Shown here: piece after piece, positions 7,767-16,433 of the stretch
Layout of the letters: the number at the start of each line of letters is the position of its first letter
How positions within the stretch are numbered: position 1 is the stretch's first letter
From: Haloglomus halophilum
Lineage (GTDB): Archaea; Halobacteriota; Halobacteria; Halobacteriales; Haloarculaceae
Length of the DNA stretch: 64,000 nt
Assembly (NCBI RefSeq): GCF_024298885.1
Contig: NZ_CP101166.1
Location: 1,550,001 to 1,614,000, forward strand
Direction: 5' to 3'
Program-made: the position numbers and the translations under genes
The notes under the pieces: model-generated
Databases searched by the model: none
What the model was told of the DNA's origin: nothing
What the model saw: only the letters and a program-made list of their open reading frames with translations

Positions 7767-8522
7767 TCAGCGCGATGCCAGCCGTTCGCTCGCTCCCCGC
7801 TCGCCTGCGACGTGCTGTTTCGCCAGGTGTTCCTCCGCTCGCCGGAGGCGGTAGGTGAGCGTCGACCGCGGCACGTCGAGATGCTCGGCCAGCTCCCCGA
7901 CATCGACCGCCCGGGGCGACTCGTAGTAGCCGTGTTCGACGGCCGCCCGGAGTGCGGCCTCCTGCTCCGGGGACAGCCCGCTCGACGCCCCGTCGCTGCC
8001 CCCGGCCGATGCCGTGGTATCCGCGGTTCGGAGCATCTCCATCCGGGCGCACTCCCCGACGGCCGCCTCCAGATCGTCGAAGAAGGCCGTCAGGTCCCCC
8101 TCCCCGGAGTGGATGAGCCGCCACGTGTAGTGGCGCCCCTCGTGGCGCGTCTCGAACAGCACGCCGTCGCCGAGGTGGTCGCGGGCGATGTGGGGAACCG
8201 AGGCACAGGTGGGCGTGCGCTCCCAGTCGGAGTAGAGGACGAGCGCGCCGTCCGTGCGGTCGAGGACGCGGGTGGTCTGCGTGGCACCGCAGTCCTCGGT
8301 CGCCAGGCAGTCGGCGTAGTAGTCGCTGTTGCGGAAGGCGTCCTCGATGGCGTCGAGCGCGTCCGGGGTCCCGGTGGCGTGGTCGACCCGCCAGAGCCGC
8401 TCGGCGGTGGCGTGCAGCGAGAGCGAGCGGACGCGGGCGTCGGGGTGGTCGGCGAGGGCGTCCGCCACCCTGTTGCATCCCGGCTCGTACTCGAGGGCGA
8501 AGACGAGTTCACGCATAGCCAT
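7767..8522 (-). CDS. HTH-10 (Bat-type) transcription regulator, possible metal sensor
   Basis: About 251 residues. The C-terminus holds the archaeal HTH-10 domain: LSPEQEAALRAAVEHGYYE followed by VDVGELAEHLDVPRSTLTYRLRRAEEHL. The N-terminal 160 residues (MRELVFALEYEPGCNRVADAL...) form the ligand-sensing part typical of haloarchaeal Bat-like regulators. It carries five cysteines and several histidines (CLATEDCGATQ, PTCASVPHI). The gene lies 83 bases upstream of the metal ATPase on the same strand, so I infer that it regulates the pump in response to metals. The start at 8522 (MAMREL) is supported by a TATA-like GTGTTATGC about 25 bases upstream; 8516 is an alternative. Confidence 0.8.
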   Translation of the reverse strand: MAMRELVFALEYEPGCNRVADALADHPDARVRSLSLHATAERLWRVDHATGTPDALDAIEDAFRNSDYYADCLATEDCGATQTTRVLDRTDGALVLYSDWERTPTCASVPHIARDHLGDGVLFETRHEGRHYTWRLIHSGEGDLTAFFDDLEAAVGECARMEMLRTADTTASAGGSDGASSGLSPEQEAALRAAVEHGYYESPRAVDVGELAEHLDVPRSTLTYRLRRAEEHLAKQHVAGERGASERLASR

Positions 8523-8671
8523 GTGTAGGCGGTCGCAGGGCATAACACGTGGGCTCGGTACCGCCCCGCGTCGATGCGGGTCGCCCCCCTCGCTGTCGGG
8601 CCATCCGGTGATAGCCGAGCCCACGGACGACCGTTTCCGCCCGTGTTACCTCCGTAGACAGCGACCTAGAG

Positions 8672-8680
8672 TTTGAATAC
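8672..8680 (+). promoter_or_regulatory. TATA-like box for the lipoprotein gene
   Basis: TTTGAATAC centred about 27 bases before the ATG at 8703 fits a leaderless haloarchaeal promoter and supports that start over an upstream TTG in the same frame. Confidence 0.5.
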
Positions 8681-8702
8681 CCCTCCGTCACTGGGCAGTG
8701 AT

Positions 8703-10508
8703 ATGGGACTGCATGACAATGCAGAGGGGGGAGCGGAGGGGAGTCGAACGCCGGTCGACCGACGCCGGTTCCTCAGGGGTGCCACGACGGTCGGTGCCGG
8801 ACTCGCCCTCGCCGGGTGTAGTACGGATGTCGGGGATCTCGGCGACGGCGGCGATGGCGGGGACGGTGGGGGCGACGGCGGCGGCGACGCGACCCCTACC
8901 AGCGTGGCCACGAAGTCCCCGCTCACTCCGTCGGACTGTGACCCGGAGCCGATCGAGTCGGACATCACGTCGGACACGACCTGGGACGCCAGCGACTGTC
9001 CGCGGGTCGCCCTCGAGAGCAACATCAAGGTCACCAGCGGGGCGACGCTGACCATCGAACCGGGTGTCGAGGTCGTCGGCAAGCCCGGGTCGAAGCTGAC
9101 CGTGAAGGGCGACGGGACGCTCGTGGCCAGCGGCAGTGCCAGCGACCCCATCTGGTTCTACGGTGATTCGCGGGTGCCGGGCCACTGGCAGGTCATCGAG
9201 TTCGAGTCCGACAATCCCAACGAGCTGTCGAACGTGGTCGTGCATGATGCGGGCGATGGCGACTGGGCGAACGTCTGGGTGCAGAACGGCGCGCGCCTCT
9301 CGGTGACCGACTCCTGGTTCGCTAACAGCGCCACGTGGGGGCTGGTGGCCGAGGACGGCGCCACGCTCGATTTCGCGCGGAACGCGTTCACCGGGAACGA
9401 GACGGCGCCGCTGTCCATCGCCACGACGCTCATGGGGGCCCTGGACAGCGTCTCGCTGTACGCCGGCGGCAACGGGACCGACCACATCGAGGTCAGCGGC
9501 GTCGACCTCGAGAGCGAGGCCACCTGGCCCGCCACCGACGCACCGTTCTTCCTCGAGGACAACAGCAAGCTCTTCGCGACCGTCTCGGTCGACCCCGGCG
9601 CACGGTTCCGGTTCGCCGAAGGCGGGAAACTGACCGTCAAATCGGAGGGGGCGCTCGCCGCCAGCGGGACGAGCGAGCGCCCGGTCGTCTTCGAGGGCGA
9701 CGAGGCGGTCCCCGGCTACTGGCAGACCATCGAGTTCGAGTCCAACAACCCCGACAACGTCCTCGACAACGTGGTCGTGCGTGACGCGGGTGCTGGCGAC
9801 TGGGCGAACGTCTGGGTACAGAACGGCGCGCGGCTCTCCGTGTCGAACAGCACGTTCGCCAACAGCGCCACGTGGGGGCTGGTGGCCGAGGACGGTGCCA
9901 CGTTCCCGGAGTTCGCCACGAACACGTTCACCGGGAACGAGACGGCGCCGCTGTCCATCGCCACGACGCTCGTCGGCGCGCTCGATGCCGGGTCGACCTA
10001 CGCCGGCGACAACGGGACCGACCGCATCGAGGTCAGCGGCGTCGACCTCGAGAGCGAGGCCACCTGGCCCGCCACCGACGCACCGTTCTTCCTCGAGGGC
10101 AACAGCAAGCTCTTCGCGACCGTCTCGGTCGCTCCCGGCGCACGGTTCACCTTCGCCGAGGGCGCGAAGCTCACCGTCAAACAGGAGGGGGCGCTCTCGG
10201 CGGACGCCGGGGACGGGGAGTCCATCGTCTTCGAGGGCGCCGAGCAGTCGCCGGGCTACTGGCAGACCATCGAGTTCGAGTCCAACAACCCCGACAACGT
10301 CCTCGACAACGTCGAGGTGGCCTACGGCGGCGGTGGCGACTGGGCGAACGTCTGGGTACAGAACGGCGCCCGCCTCTCGCTGACCAACTCCAGGCTCGCG
10401 GAGAGTGCCACCTGGGGCATCGTCGTCGAGGGGGGCGCGACCTTCGACGGGAGCAACAACGTCTACGAGAACAACGCCGAAGGTGGCATCAGGGACGAGA
10501 CCAGCTGA
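8703..10508 (+). CDS. Tat-exported lipoprotein with beta-helix-like internal repeats
   Basis: About 601 residues. The N-terminus has a twin-arginine signal (DRRRFLRG) followed by a lipobox (LALAGC), so it should be exported folded and lipid-anchored. A Gly/Asp-rich linker follows. The rest consists of right-handed-beta-helix-like rungs with many Gly, Asn and Val. A unit of about 179 residues beginning DWANVWVQNGARLS occurs twice in full and a third time in part (nucleotides 9261, 9798 and 10338). Each unit has NSATWGLVAEDGAT, GNETAPLSIATTL and ATWPATDAPFFLE, and is preceded by a PGYWQTIEFES-type motif. No catalytic motif is recognised; surface binding or polysaccharide interaction is possible. 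The function is unknown. Confidence 0.82.
   Translation: MGLHDNAEGGAEGSRTPVDRRRFLRGATTVGAGLALAGCSTDVGDLGDGGDGGDGGGDGGGDATPTSVATKSPLTPSDCDPEPIESDITSDTTWDASDCPRVALESNIKVTSGATLTIEPGVEVVGKPGSKLTVKGDGTLVASGSASDPIWFYGDSRVPGHWQVIEFESDNPNELSNVVVHDAGDGDWANVWVQNGARLSVTDSWFANSATWGLVAEDGATLDFARNAFTGNETAPLSIATTLMGALDSVSLYAGGNGTDHIEVSGVDLESEATWPATDAPFFLEDNSKLFATVSVDPGARFRFAEGGKLTVKSEGALAASGTSERPVVFEGDEAVPGYWQTIEFESNNPDNVLDNVVVRDAGAGDWANVWVQNGARLSVSNSTFANSATWGLVAEDGATFPEFATNTFTGNETAPLSIATTLVGALDAGSTYAGDNGTDRIEVSGVDLESEATWPATDAPFFLEGNSKLFATVSVAPGARFTFAEGAKLTVKQEGALSADAGDGESIVFEGAEQSPGYWQTIEFESNNPDNVLDNVEVAYGGGGDWANVWVQNGARLSLTNSRLAESATWGIVVEGGATFDGSNNVYENNAEGGIRDETS
9261..10337 (+). repeat. Long direct duplication inside the lipoprotein gene
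   Basis: Bases 9261-9797 and 9798-10337 are two copies of a 537-540 base unit, with a partial third copy starting at 10338. Long stretches are identical between copies, for example around 9395-9430 against 9935-9970. Nucleotide-level identity means recent duplication or continuing gene conversion. Confidence 0.85.
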
Positions 10509-10535
10509 CCGCGCCGTCCTCGACGTTCCGGAGCC

Positions 10536-10610
10536 GATCGTGGGCGTGACGGCTGTGGACAGGACGGTTGTGGACAGGACGGCTGTGGACAGGACGGTTG
10601 TGGGCGGGAC
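10536..10610. repeat. 15-base tandem repeat between lipoprotein and kinase genes
   Basis: Four direct copies of a unit like GGCTGTGGACAGGAC (10551-10565, 10566-10580, 10581-10595, 10596-10610) alternate C and T at the third base, so the true period may be 30. A weaker fifth copy (10536-10550) precedes them. The array begins 27 bases after the lipoprotein stop and ends 66 bases before the kinase start. It may be slippage-prone spacer DNA or a regulatory array. Confidence 0.8.
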
Positions 10611-10676
10611 GGCCCGCTCCGGTCTCTCACCCGGACCTTCATCCGGTGTGAACCCGCCCGCACGCCGAACACTTAG

Positions 10677-13001
10677 GTGGATGTACACATATCTCCCGGT
10701 ACTGTGGGGAACGACACACGCACAGGGGGTGGGGAATCGACGGCCGAGCTGCTCCCCTCGGAGGGGGAGCTCAGGGAGGGGATTCTCGATATCAGCCCCG
10801 TCCCCATCGCCATCCTGGATGCCGACCGGAAGGTCGTCCTCGCCAACGACCGAGCGAAGCAGGAGCTGGGGCTCCGGGAGGACGAACTCCTCGGCCTGAG
10901 TACGACGGATTCGGCGCTCTCGGCCGTCGGCGAGGACGGCGAGCCCGTCGGTGAGGACGAGGGCATCACCGCCGACATCCTGGAGACCGGCGAGCCGGTC
11001 CGGAACCGCGTCTACCGTATCGACATGCCGACCGGCGACGCCACCTGGCTCTCCATCAGCGGGACTCCGATGCTGGACGAGGAGGGCGAGGTCGAACATA
11101 TCGTGCTGGCCTTCGAGAACATCACGGAGCGCAAGGAGCGCGAGCGCCGGTTCGACGCCGTCTTCAACAACACCTTCCAGTTCACTGGGCTGATGGAGCC
11201 GGACGGCACCCTCATCGAGGCCAACGACACGGCACTAGCCTTCGGCGGCATCGAGCCCGACGACGTCATCGGCAAGAAGGTGTGGAACACCTACTGGTTC
11301 CAGGTCGACGAGGAGACGCCCGAGCAGGTCCGGCAGGATGTCGAGCGTGCCCGCGAGGGGGAGTTCGTCCGGTACGAACTCGAGGTTCAGGGCGCCGAGG
11401 ACACCGCGGTTATCGACTTCTCGCTGAAGCCCATCACCGACGAGCAGGGCGAGGTCGCGCTCATCGTGCCCGAGGGCCGGGATATCACGGACCTGAAGCA
11501 ACGCGAGCGCGAACTTCGCGAGGAGCGGTCCTTCGTCGAGAGCATGCTCGGCGCCGTCCCGGACATCTTCTACGCCTACGACGCCGACGGGAACTTCGTC
11601 CGCTGGAACGACCACTTCTCGGAGGTGACCGGCTACGACGACGCGGAGATCGAGGAGATGGGCCCGCTGGAATTCGTCCCGGAGGACGAGCGGGAACCCG
11701 TCGGCGAGGCCATCGGCACCATCCTGGCCGACGGTGAACCCATCGTCATCGAGAGCTACCTCCGGACCAAGGACGGCGAGCAGATCCCGTACGAGTTCAA
11801 GGCCGGGCAGTGGCGTGGGCCGGACGGCGAGGTGCTGGGCGTCGTCGGTATCGGCCGCGACGTGACCGAGCGCCGCGAGCGAGAGCGCCGGTTCGAGGCC
11901 ATCTTCAACCAGACCTACCAGTTCACTGGGCTGATGGAGCCGGACGGCACCCTCATCGAGGCGAACGATACGGCGCTGGAGTTCGTGGGCGTCGAGCGCG
12001 AGGATGTGGTCGGCAAGCACCTCGCCGAGGCAGCCTGGATCACCGAGGCGAACCGCGAGCGCATCTACGACGCGGCCGAGCGTGCCCGCGAGGGCGAGTT
12101 CGTCCGTTTCGAGATGGAGATCAACGCGGCCGGCGACGTGGACACCGTCCCCATCGATTTCTCGCTCAAACCCGTCACGGACGAGTCCGGCGAGGTCGTC
12201 CTGCTCATCCCCGAGGGGCGGGATATCAGAGAGCTCAAGCAGCGCGAGCGCGAGCTGGCCGAGAAGACCGAGGAGCTCGAACGGACCGTCGACCGACTGG
12301 AGCGAACCAACGCGGAGCTGGAGCAGTTCGCCTACGTGGCCTCGCACGACCTGCAGGAGCCACTGCGGATGATATCGAGCTACCTGGACCTGCTGGAGCT
12401 GGAGTACGAGGACGCGCTGGACGAGGACGCCCACGAGTACATCGAGTACGCTGTCGACGGGGCCGACCGGATGCGCGAGATGATCGACGACCTGCTGGCG
12501 TTCTCGCGGGTCCAGACGCGCGAGGAGGAGTTCGAGCCTCAGTCGGTCGAAGCCGTCCTTCAGGAGGCCCGGGACAACCTCACCGTCGCCATCGACGAGT
12601 CCGACGCCACCATCACCCACGACGACCTCCCGACGCTCGCGGTGGACGACCACCAGCTCCGCCAGCTGTTCCAGAACCTGCTGGACAACGCCATCAGCTA
12701 CGCCGGCGACGAGCCCCCGCGGGTCCACGTCGCCGCGACAGAGCACGACGACCGCTGGGAGTTCGCCGTCGAGGACGAGGGCGTCGGCATCCCCGAGGCG
12801 GAGCAGGACCGTATCTTCGACATCTTCATGCGCGGCGCCGGCACCGATGAGGGTGGCAGCGGCATCGGGCTGGCCATCTGCAAGCGCATCGTCGAGAACC
12901 ACGGCGGCCGCATCTGGGTCGAGTCCGAAGCCGGGGCGGGGACGACGGTCCGGCTCACGCTCGCGAAACAGCCCGGTGGGAACGGAGGAGTCCCGCGATG
13001 A
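10677..13001 (+). CDS. Multi-PAS sensor histidine kinase
   Basis: A 774-residue soluble kinase with four PAS sensor domains (about residues 35-150, 155-280, 285-400 and 405-535), then a HisKA dimerisation helix with the phospho-acceptor His near 557 (FAYVASHDLQEPLR), and a HATPase domain with NLLDNAISYA, DEGVGIP and GSGIGLAICKRI. PAS 2 and PAS 4 are near duplicates (both contain FTGLMEPDGTLIEAND), pointing to internal duplication. No membrane segments are seen, so it senses a cytoplasmic signal such as light, redox state or a ligand. The stop overlaps the start of the following response regulator (ATGA). The start at GTG 10677 is uncertain; GTG 10704 is an alternative. Confidence 0.9.
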   Translation: MDVHISPGTVGNDTRTGGGESTAELLPSEGELREGILDISPVPIAILDADRKVVLANDRAKQELGLREDELLGLSTTDSALSAVGEDGEPVGEDEGITADILETGEPVRNRVYRIDMPTGDATWLSISGTPMLDEEGEVEHIVLAFENITERKERERRFDAVFNNTFQFTGLMEPDGTLIEANDTALAFGGIEPDDVIGKKVWNTYWFQVDEETPEQVRQDVERAREGEFVRYELEVQGAEDTAVIDFSLKPITDEQGEVALIVPEGRDITDLKQRERELREERSFVESMLGAVPDIFYAYDADGNFVRWNDHFSEVTGYDDAEIEEMGPLEFVPEDEREPVGEAIGTILADGEPIVIESYLRTKDGEQIPYEFKAGQWRGPDGEVLGVVGIGRDVTERRERERRFEAIFNQTYQFTGLMEPDGTLIEANDTALEFVGVEREDVVGKHLAEAAWITEANRERIYDAAERAREGEFVRFEMEINAAGDVDTVPIDFSLKPVTDESGEVVLLIPEGRDIRELKQRERELAEKTEELERTVDRLERTNAELEQFAYVASHDLQEPLRMISSYLDLLELEYEDALDEDAHEYIEYAVDGADRMREMIDDLLAFSRVQTREEEFEPQSVEAVLQEARDNLTVAIDESDATITHDDLPTLAVDDHQLRQLFQNLLDNAISYAGDEPPRVHVAATEHDDRWEFAVEDEGVGIPEAEQDRIFDIFMRGAGTDEGGSGIGLAICKRIVENHGGRIWVESEAGAGTTVRLTLAKQPGGNGGVPR

Positions 13002-13444
13002 CGCCCGGCGAGGAGGGGAACCCCATCGAGATCCTGCTGGTCGAGGACAACCCCGGCGACGTCCAGCTCACCCGGAAGGCGTTCGAGGACGCCGGCCTCG
13101 TCAACAACCTCCACGTCGTCAACGACGGGGTGTCGGCGATGGAGTACCTCCGCCAGGAGGGTGAGTACGCGGACGCCGACCGCCCGGATATGGTGTTGCT
13201 CGACCTGAACCTGCCGCGCAAGAGCGGCGAGGAGGTGCTGACCGAGATCAAGCACGACGACGACCTCAAGCGCATCCCGGTCGTCATCCTCACCAGCTCG
13301 GACGCCGAGGAGGACATGATAAAGACGTACAACGAGCACGCGAACGCCTACCTCACGAAGCCGGTCGACTTCCAGGGGTTCCTGGATGTCGTGAGCCGGG
13401 TCGAGGGGTTCTGGATATCCGTCGTGGAGTTCCCACCCGACTGA
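12998..13444 (+). CDS. Single-domain response regulator (Rcp1-like)
   Basis: A 148-residue receiver domain with no output domain: LLVEDNPGDVQLTRKAF (acidic pocket), VLLDLNLPRKSG with the phospho-acceptor Asp near residue 69, VILTSSDAEED (Thr/Ser switch) and AYLTKPVD (invariant Lys). This pattern is close to the Rcp1 regulators paired with PAS/phytochrome kinases. It overlaps the upstream kinase gene by four bases and is two bases from the next signalling gene, so it probably takes phosphate from the former. The output is presumably by protein contact. Confidence 0.92.
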   Translation: MTPGEEGNPIEILLVEDNPGDVQLTRKAFEDAGLVNNLHVVNDGVSAMEYLRQEGEYADADRPDMVLLDLNLPRKSGEEVLTEIKHDDDLKRIPVVILTSSDAEEDMIKTYNEHANAYLTKPVDFQGFLDVVSRVEGFWISVVEFPPD

Positions 13445-13446
13445 CC

Positions 13447-14622
13447 ATGAGTGGACACCCCGACCCCGAGATGACGGGCCCGGCCGCGACCGACGCCGAC
13501 GCGTCCACCGAGGAGGCGGTCGCCCCGGTCGCGTTCGGCGGGCGGTCGCTGCAGGTACTGCTGGTCGAGGACAACCCCGGAGACGCGGCGCTCATCGAGA
13601 CACATCTCGACCGCGTCTCCGGCGACGAACTCGGGACGGAGCTCTCGCTCACGCACGTCGAGACCCTCACGGCGGCACTGGACCGCCTCTCGACCGACCG
13701 GTTCGACGTCGTCCTGCTGGACCTGGGACTCCCGGAGAGTACCGGCCTCGAGACGGCCGAACGGGTGCTCGACGCGTACCCCACCGTCCCGGTCGTCGTC
13801 CTGACGGGGCTCCAGAACGAGGAGGTCGCCGTCGAGGCCATCCGTGCCGGTGCCCAGGACTACCTCAACAAGAACGAGCATATCGAGGGGCCGATGCTGG
13901 CGCGGGCGGTCCGGTACGCCGTCGAGCGGAAGGCCCGCGAGAAGCAACTGGAGCTGCGCACCGAGCGTCTGGGCGAGTTCGCCGAGCTCATCTCCCACGA
14001 ACTGCGGAACCCGTTGAGCATCGCCTCGGGGTACGTCCAGCTCGCCCGCGACGGCGATGCCGACCCGGCGGACGCGCTGGCCGAGATCGACGACGCCGTC
14101 GACCGCATCGGGACGCTCGTCGACAAGCTCCACCGGCTCACCTCGCTGAGCACCGCGGACGGCGTCGCTCCCGTCGACTTCGAGACGACGGCCGCCGAGC
14201 GCTGGGCGGCGGCCGCGACGCCCGGGGCGACGCTGGAGACGGCCGACGGACTGCCGACCATCGCGGCGAACCCGGACCGCATCCGGTCGCTGTTCGATCA
14301 GCTGTTCCGCAACGCCATCGAACACGGCGGCGAGGACATCACCGTCGAGGTCGGGCCGCTGCCCGACGAGGACGGCTTCTACGTGGCCGACGACGGCCCC
14401 GGCATCCCGCCCGAGGAGCGCGGCGACCTGTTCGAACACGGCTCGACCGGTGGCGCCGACCCCCGCTTCGGACTCACCATCGTCCGCAACGTCGCAGAGG
14501 ACCACGGCTGGGAGGTCCGTGCCGTTGAGAGCGACTCGGGTGGCGCCCGCTTCGAGGTCGCCGGGCTCTCGAACACGTTGACGGAACTCCGGCGGAACGC
14601 CGGTGGTCACGGCGGCGGGTGA
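13447..14622 (+). CDS. Receiver-histidine kinase hybrid
   Basis: 391 residues. An N-terminal receiver domain (LLVEDNPGDAALIE, VVLLDLGLPESTG with Asp near 92, VVVLTGLQNEEVA, DYLNKNEHIEG) is followed by a HisKA segment with the acceptor His near 184 (ELISHELRNPLSIASGY) and a HATPase domain (LFDQLFRNAIEHGG, DDGPGIPPEERGDLFEHG, GLTIVRNVAEDHGW). Having the receiver before the kinase suggests a phosphorelay step regulated by the preceding kinase and regulator. It is the third gene of the signalling cluster, followed by pcn in the same direction after 75 bases. No DNA-binding domain is present. Confidence 0.9.
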   Translation: MSGHPDPEMTGPAATDADASTEEAVAPVAFGGRSLQVLLVEDNPGDAALIETHLDRVSGDELGTELSLTHVETLTAALDRLSTDRFDVVLLDLGLPESTGLETAERVLDAYPTVPVVVLTGLQNEEVAVEAIRAGAQDYLNKNEHIEGPMLARAVRYAVERKAREKQLELRTERLGEFAELISHELRNPLSIASGYVQLARDGDADPADALAEIDDAVDRIGTLVDKLHRLTSLSTADGVAPVDFETTAAERWAAAATPGATLETADGLPTIAANPDRIRSLFDQLFRNAIEHGGEDITVEVGPLPDEDGFYVADDGPGIPPEERGDLFEHGSTGGADPRFGLTIVRNVAEDHGWEVRAVESDSGGARFEVAGLSNTLTELRRNAGGHGGG

Positions 14623-14667
14623 GCGCCCGTTTTCCCGAACTCGCGCCCGCGCACGCGTAGGGGTGAC

Positions 14668-14676
14668 TTTTTATCG
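14668..14676 (+). promoter_or_regulatory. TATA box of the PCNA gene
   Basis: CTTTTTATC is centred about 26 bases upstream of the pcn ATG, as expected for a strong leaderless haloarchaeal promoter. It gives pcn its own promoter, independent of the signalling genes upstream. Confidence 0.6.
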
Positions 14677-14697
14677 GGGGACGCCGAATCCCGCCGC

Positions 14698-15441
14698 ATG
14701 TTCAAGGCCATCGTGAGCGCGGACACGCTGGAGTCCGCGCTCGACTCCGTCAGCGTGCTCGTCGACGAGTGCAAGATCAACCTCAACGAGGACGGGCTGG
14801 CCATCCGCGCGGTGGACCCGGCGAACGTCGGCATGGTGGACCTCTCGCTCGACGCGGACGCCTTCGAGTCCTACGAGACCGACGGCGGCATCATCGGTGT
14901 CAACCTCGCGCGGCTGGAGGAGTTCGTCGGCATGGCGGACTCGGGCCAGCTCGTCCAGCTCGAACTCGACGAGGAGACCCGCAAGCTCCACATCCAGATC
15001 GAGGGCCTGGAGGGCACGCTCGCGCTCATCGACCCCGACTCCATCCGCCAGGAGCCCGACCTCCCGGACCTGGACCTCCCGGCCGAGATCGTCGTCGAGG
15101 GCAAGGACATCGACCGCGCGGTCAAGGCCGCCGACATGGTCTCCGACCACATCGCGCTCGGCGTCGATGTCGACGAGGACACCTTCTACGTCGAGGCCGA
15201 GGGCGACACCGACGACGTCCACCTCACGCTTACCCGCGACGACCTCATCTCGCTGGAGGCCGGCGAGGCCCGCTCGCTGTTCTCGCTCGATTATCTGAAG
15301 GACATGAACAAGGCCATCCCGAAGGACGCGGAGGTCCGGATGGAGCTGGGCGAGGAGTTCCCCGTCAAGATGCACTTCGATATCGCGGAAGGGAAAGGTA
15401 AAATAACGTACATGTTAGCACCCCGTATCCAGAGCGACTGA
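14698..15441 (+). CDS. pcn: DNA polymerase sliding clamp (PCNA)
   Basis: A 247-residue PCNA that trimerises into a ring and tethers replicative polymerases, ligase and FEN1. The archaeal hallmarks are clear: [38 protein letters not shown], a long acidic interdomain connector ([18 protein letters not shown]), and the C-terminal [20 protein letters not shown] sheet. Length is normal for the family. Proteins with PIP motifs would dock in the groove below the connector. It is convergent with asd, with a short hairpin five bases after its stop codon. Confidence 0.97.
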   Translation: MFKAIVSADTLESALDSVSVLVDECKINLNEDGLAIRAVDPANVGMVDLSLDADAFESYETDGGIIGVNLARLEEFVGMADSGQLVQLELDEETRKLHIQIEGLEGTLALIDPDSIRQEPDLPDLDLPAEIVVEGKDIDRAVKAADMVSDHIALGVDVDEDTFYVEAEGDTDDVHLTLTRDDLISLEAGEARSLFSLDYLKDMNKAIPKDAEVRMELGEEFPVKMHFDIAEGKGKITYMLAPRIQSD

Positions 15442-15445
15442 TTGG

Positions 15446-15460
15446 TTCGGAAAGTCCGAA
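15446..15460 (+). terminator. Short hairpin after pcn, possible terminator
   Basis: TTCGGA-AAG-TCCGAA is a perfect 6-base stem starting five bases after the pcn stop, followed by an A/T-rich AATTATCC. It sits between the convergent pcn and asd genes. No long U tract is present, so the assignment is weak. Confidence 0.35.
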
Positions 15461-15519
15461 ATTATCCGAGAAACTCTGGAACTCCCGATATATCCTGCCG
15501 GTATCGGGGCATCGCCTCG

Positions 15520-16137
15520 CTACAGGTCCACCAGCTGTGTCTCGCCCGCTCGCGTTTCCTCCCCAGTTTCGACCAGTACGTCCGCCTCGGTCACGCCCGC
15601 GGGAAACAGCACGTCGGCCCGCGAGCCGAAGGAGATGTGGCCGATGCGGTCGCCGCGCTCGAGTTCCTGCCCGGCCTCGACGTAGGGGTGGATGCGCCGG
15701 GCGAACGCGCCCGCGATGAGGGTCACGCGGTAGTCACCCGTCTCGCGCGCCATGTCGACGTGGACGCGCTCGTTGTGTTCGGACTCCTTCGAGAACGCGA
15801 GCCGGTGGCCGCCGTCGATATGCTCGACCGCCTCGACACGCCCCGCGAGCGGCGCGCGGTTGACGTGGACGTTCGCGGCGTTCATGTAGATGCCCACGCG
15901 GACACGGGCGTCGCCGTCGTGTTCCTCCGTGCGGACGACCGACACCACCCCGTCGGCGGGCGCGACAGCCCCGCTACCGGGCGGTGTGCGTTCGGGGTCG
16001 CGGTGGAATGCGAGGACGGCTCCCGCCAGCAGGAGGCCGAGCGCGACGGCCGCGCGGCGTCCCAGCCATCGGGCGGTCGTGAGGCCCGCGAGCGCGGCGG
16101 CGACGGCGTAGCGACCGGCGCCGGGTGCGATGCGCAT
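15520..16137 (-). CDS. asd: Phosphatidylserine decarboxylase (archaeal short form)
   Basis: About 205 residues. The family makes phosphatidylethanolamine-type lipid from the serine lipid (archaetidylserine here) at the membrane. Visible are two N-terminal hydrophobic stretches (YAVAAALAGLTTARWL and AVALGLLLAGAVLAF), VAPADGVVSVV, YMNAANVHVNRAPLAGRVE and ISFGSRADVLFPAG. The GS of the last motif is where the short PSD class self-cleaves to form its pyruvoyl group. The start MRIAPGAG at 16137 is chosen because upstream residues do not look coding. It is convergent with pcn and divergent from the CBS-domain gene. Confidence 0.9.
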   Translation of the reverse strand: MRIAPGAGRYAVAAALAGLTTARWLGRRAAVALGLLLAGAVLAFHRDPERTPPGSGAVAPADGVVSVVRTEEHDGDARVRVGIYMNAANVHVNRAPLAGRVEAVEHIDGGHRLAFSKESEHNERVHVDMARETGDYRVTLIAGAFARRIHPYVEAGQELERGDRIGHISFGSRADVLFPAGVTEADVLVETGEETRAGETQLVDL

Positions 16138-16236
16138 AGCGGGGCTGGGGCGGTCGGGCACATCACCGTTCCGCCCGCGCCCGCGAACCCCTCCGCTTCC
16201 GGTGGAGATGCGGATTGGGGTCGTGAAATTATGACA

Positions 16237-16262
16237 CGGTAGCCGTCGATTCGCGGCTACCG
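16237..16262. promoter_or_regulatory. Hairpin in the asd / CBS-gene intergenic region
   Basis: CGGTAGCCG and CGGCTACCG form a perfect 9-base inverted repeat around an 8-base loop in the 296-base gap between the divergent asd and CBS genes. An AT-rich AATTATGAC lies beside it on the asd side. It may be an operator or a structured leader; nothing else was recognised in this gap. Confidence 0.35.
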
Positions 16263-16433
16263 GGGAGCTACCTGTCGCTGTGTGCATCATACGTGACCGG
16301 ACAGGTCGGCATCTGGACTCGAAACGAGGGGCCTCCTCCCTCGGGGACCGCGCTGCCTGGGGTCACGCGCCGGTCGTGTGGACCGCTGTCGGGATACTGC
16401 AAGGCCTTAGTACGCGGCCCGTGTGCGGCCCGT

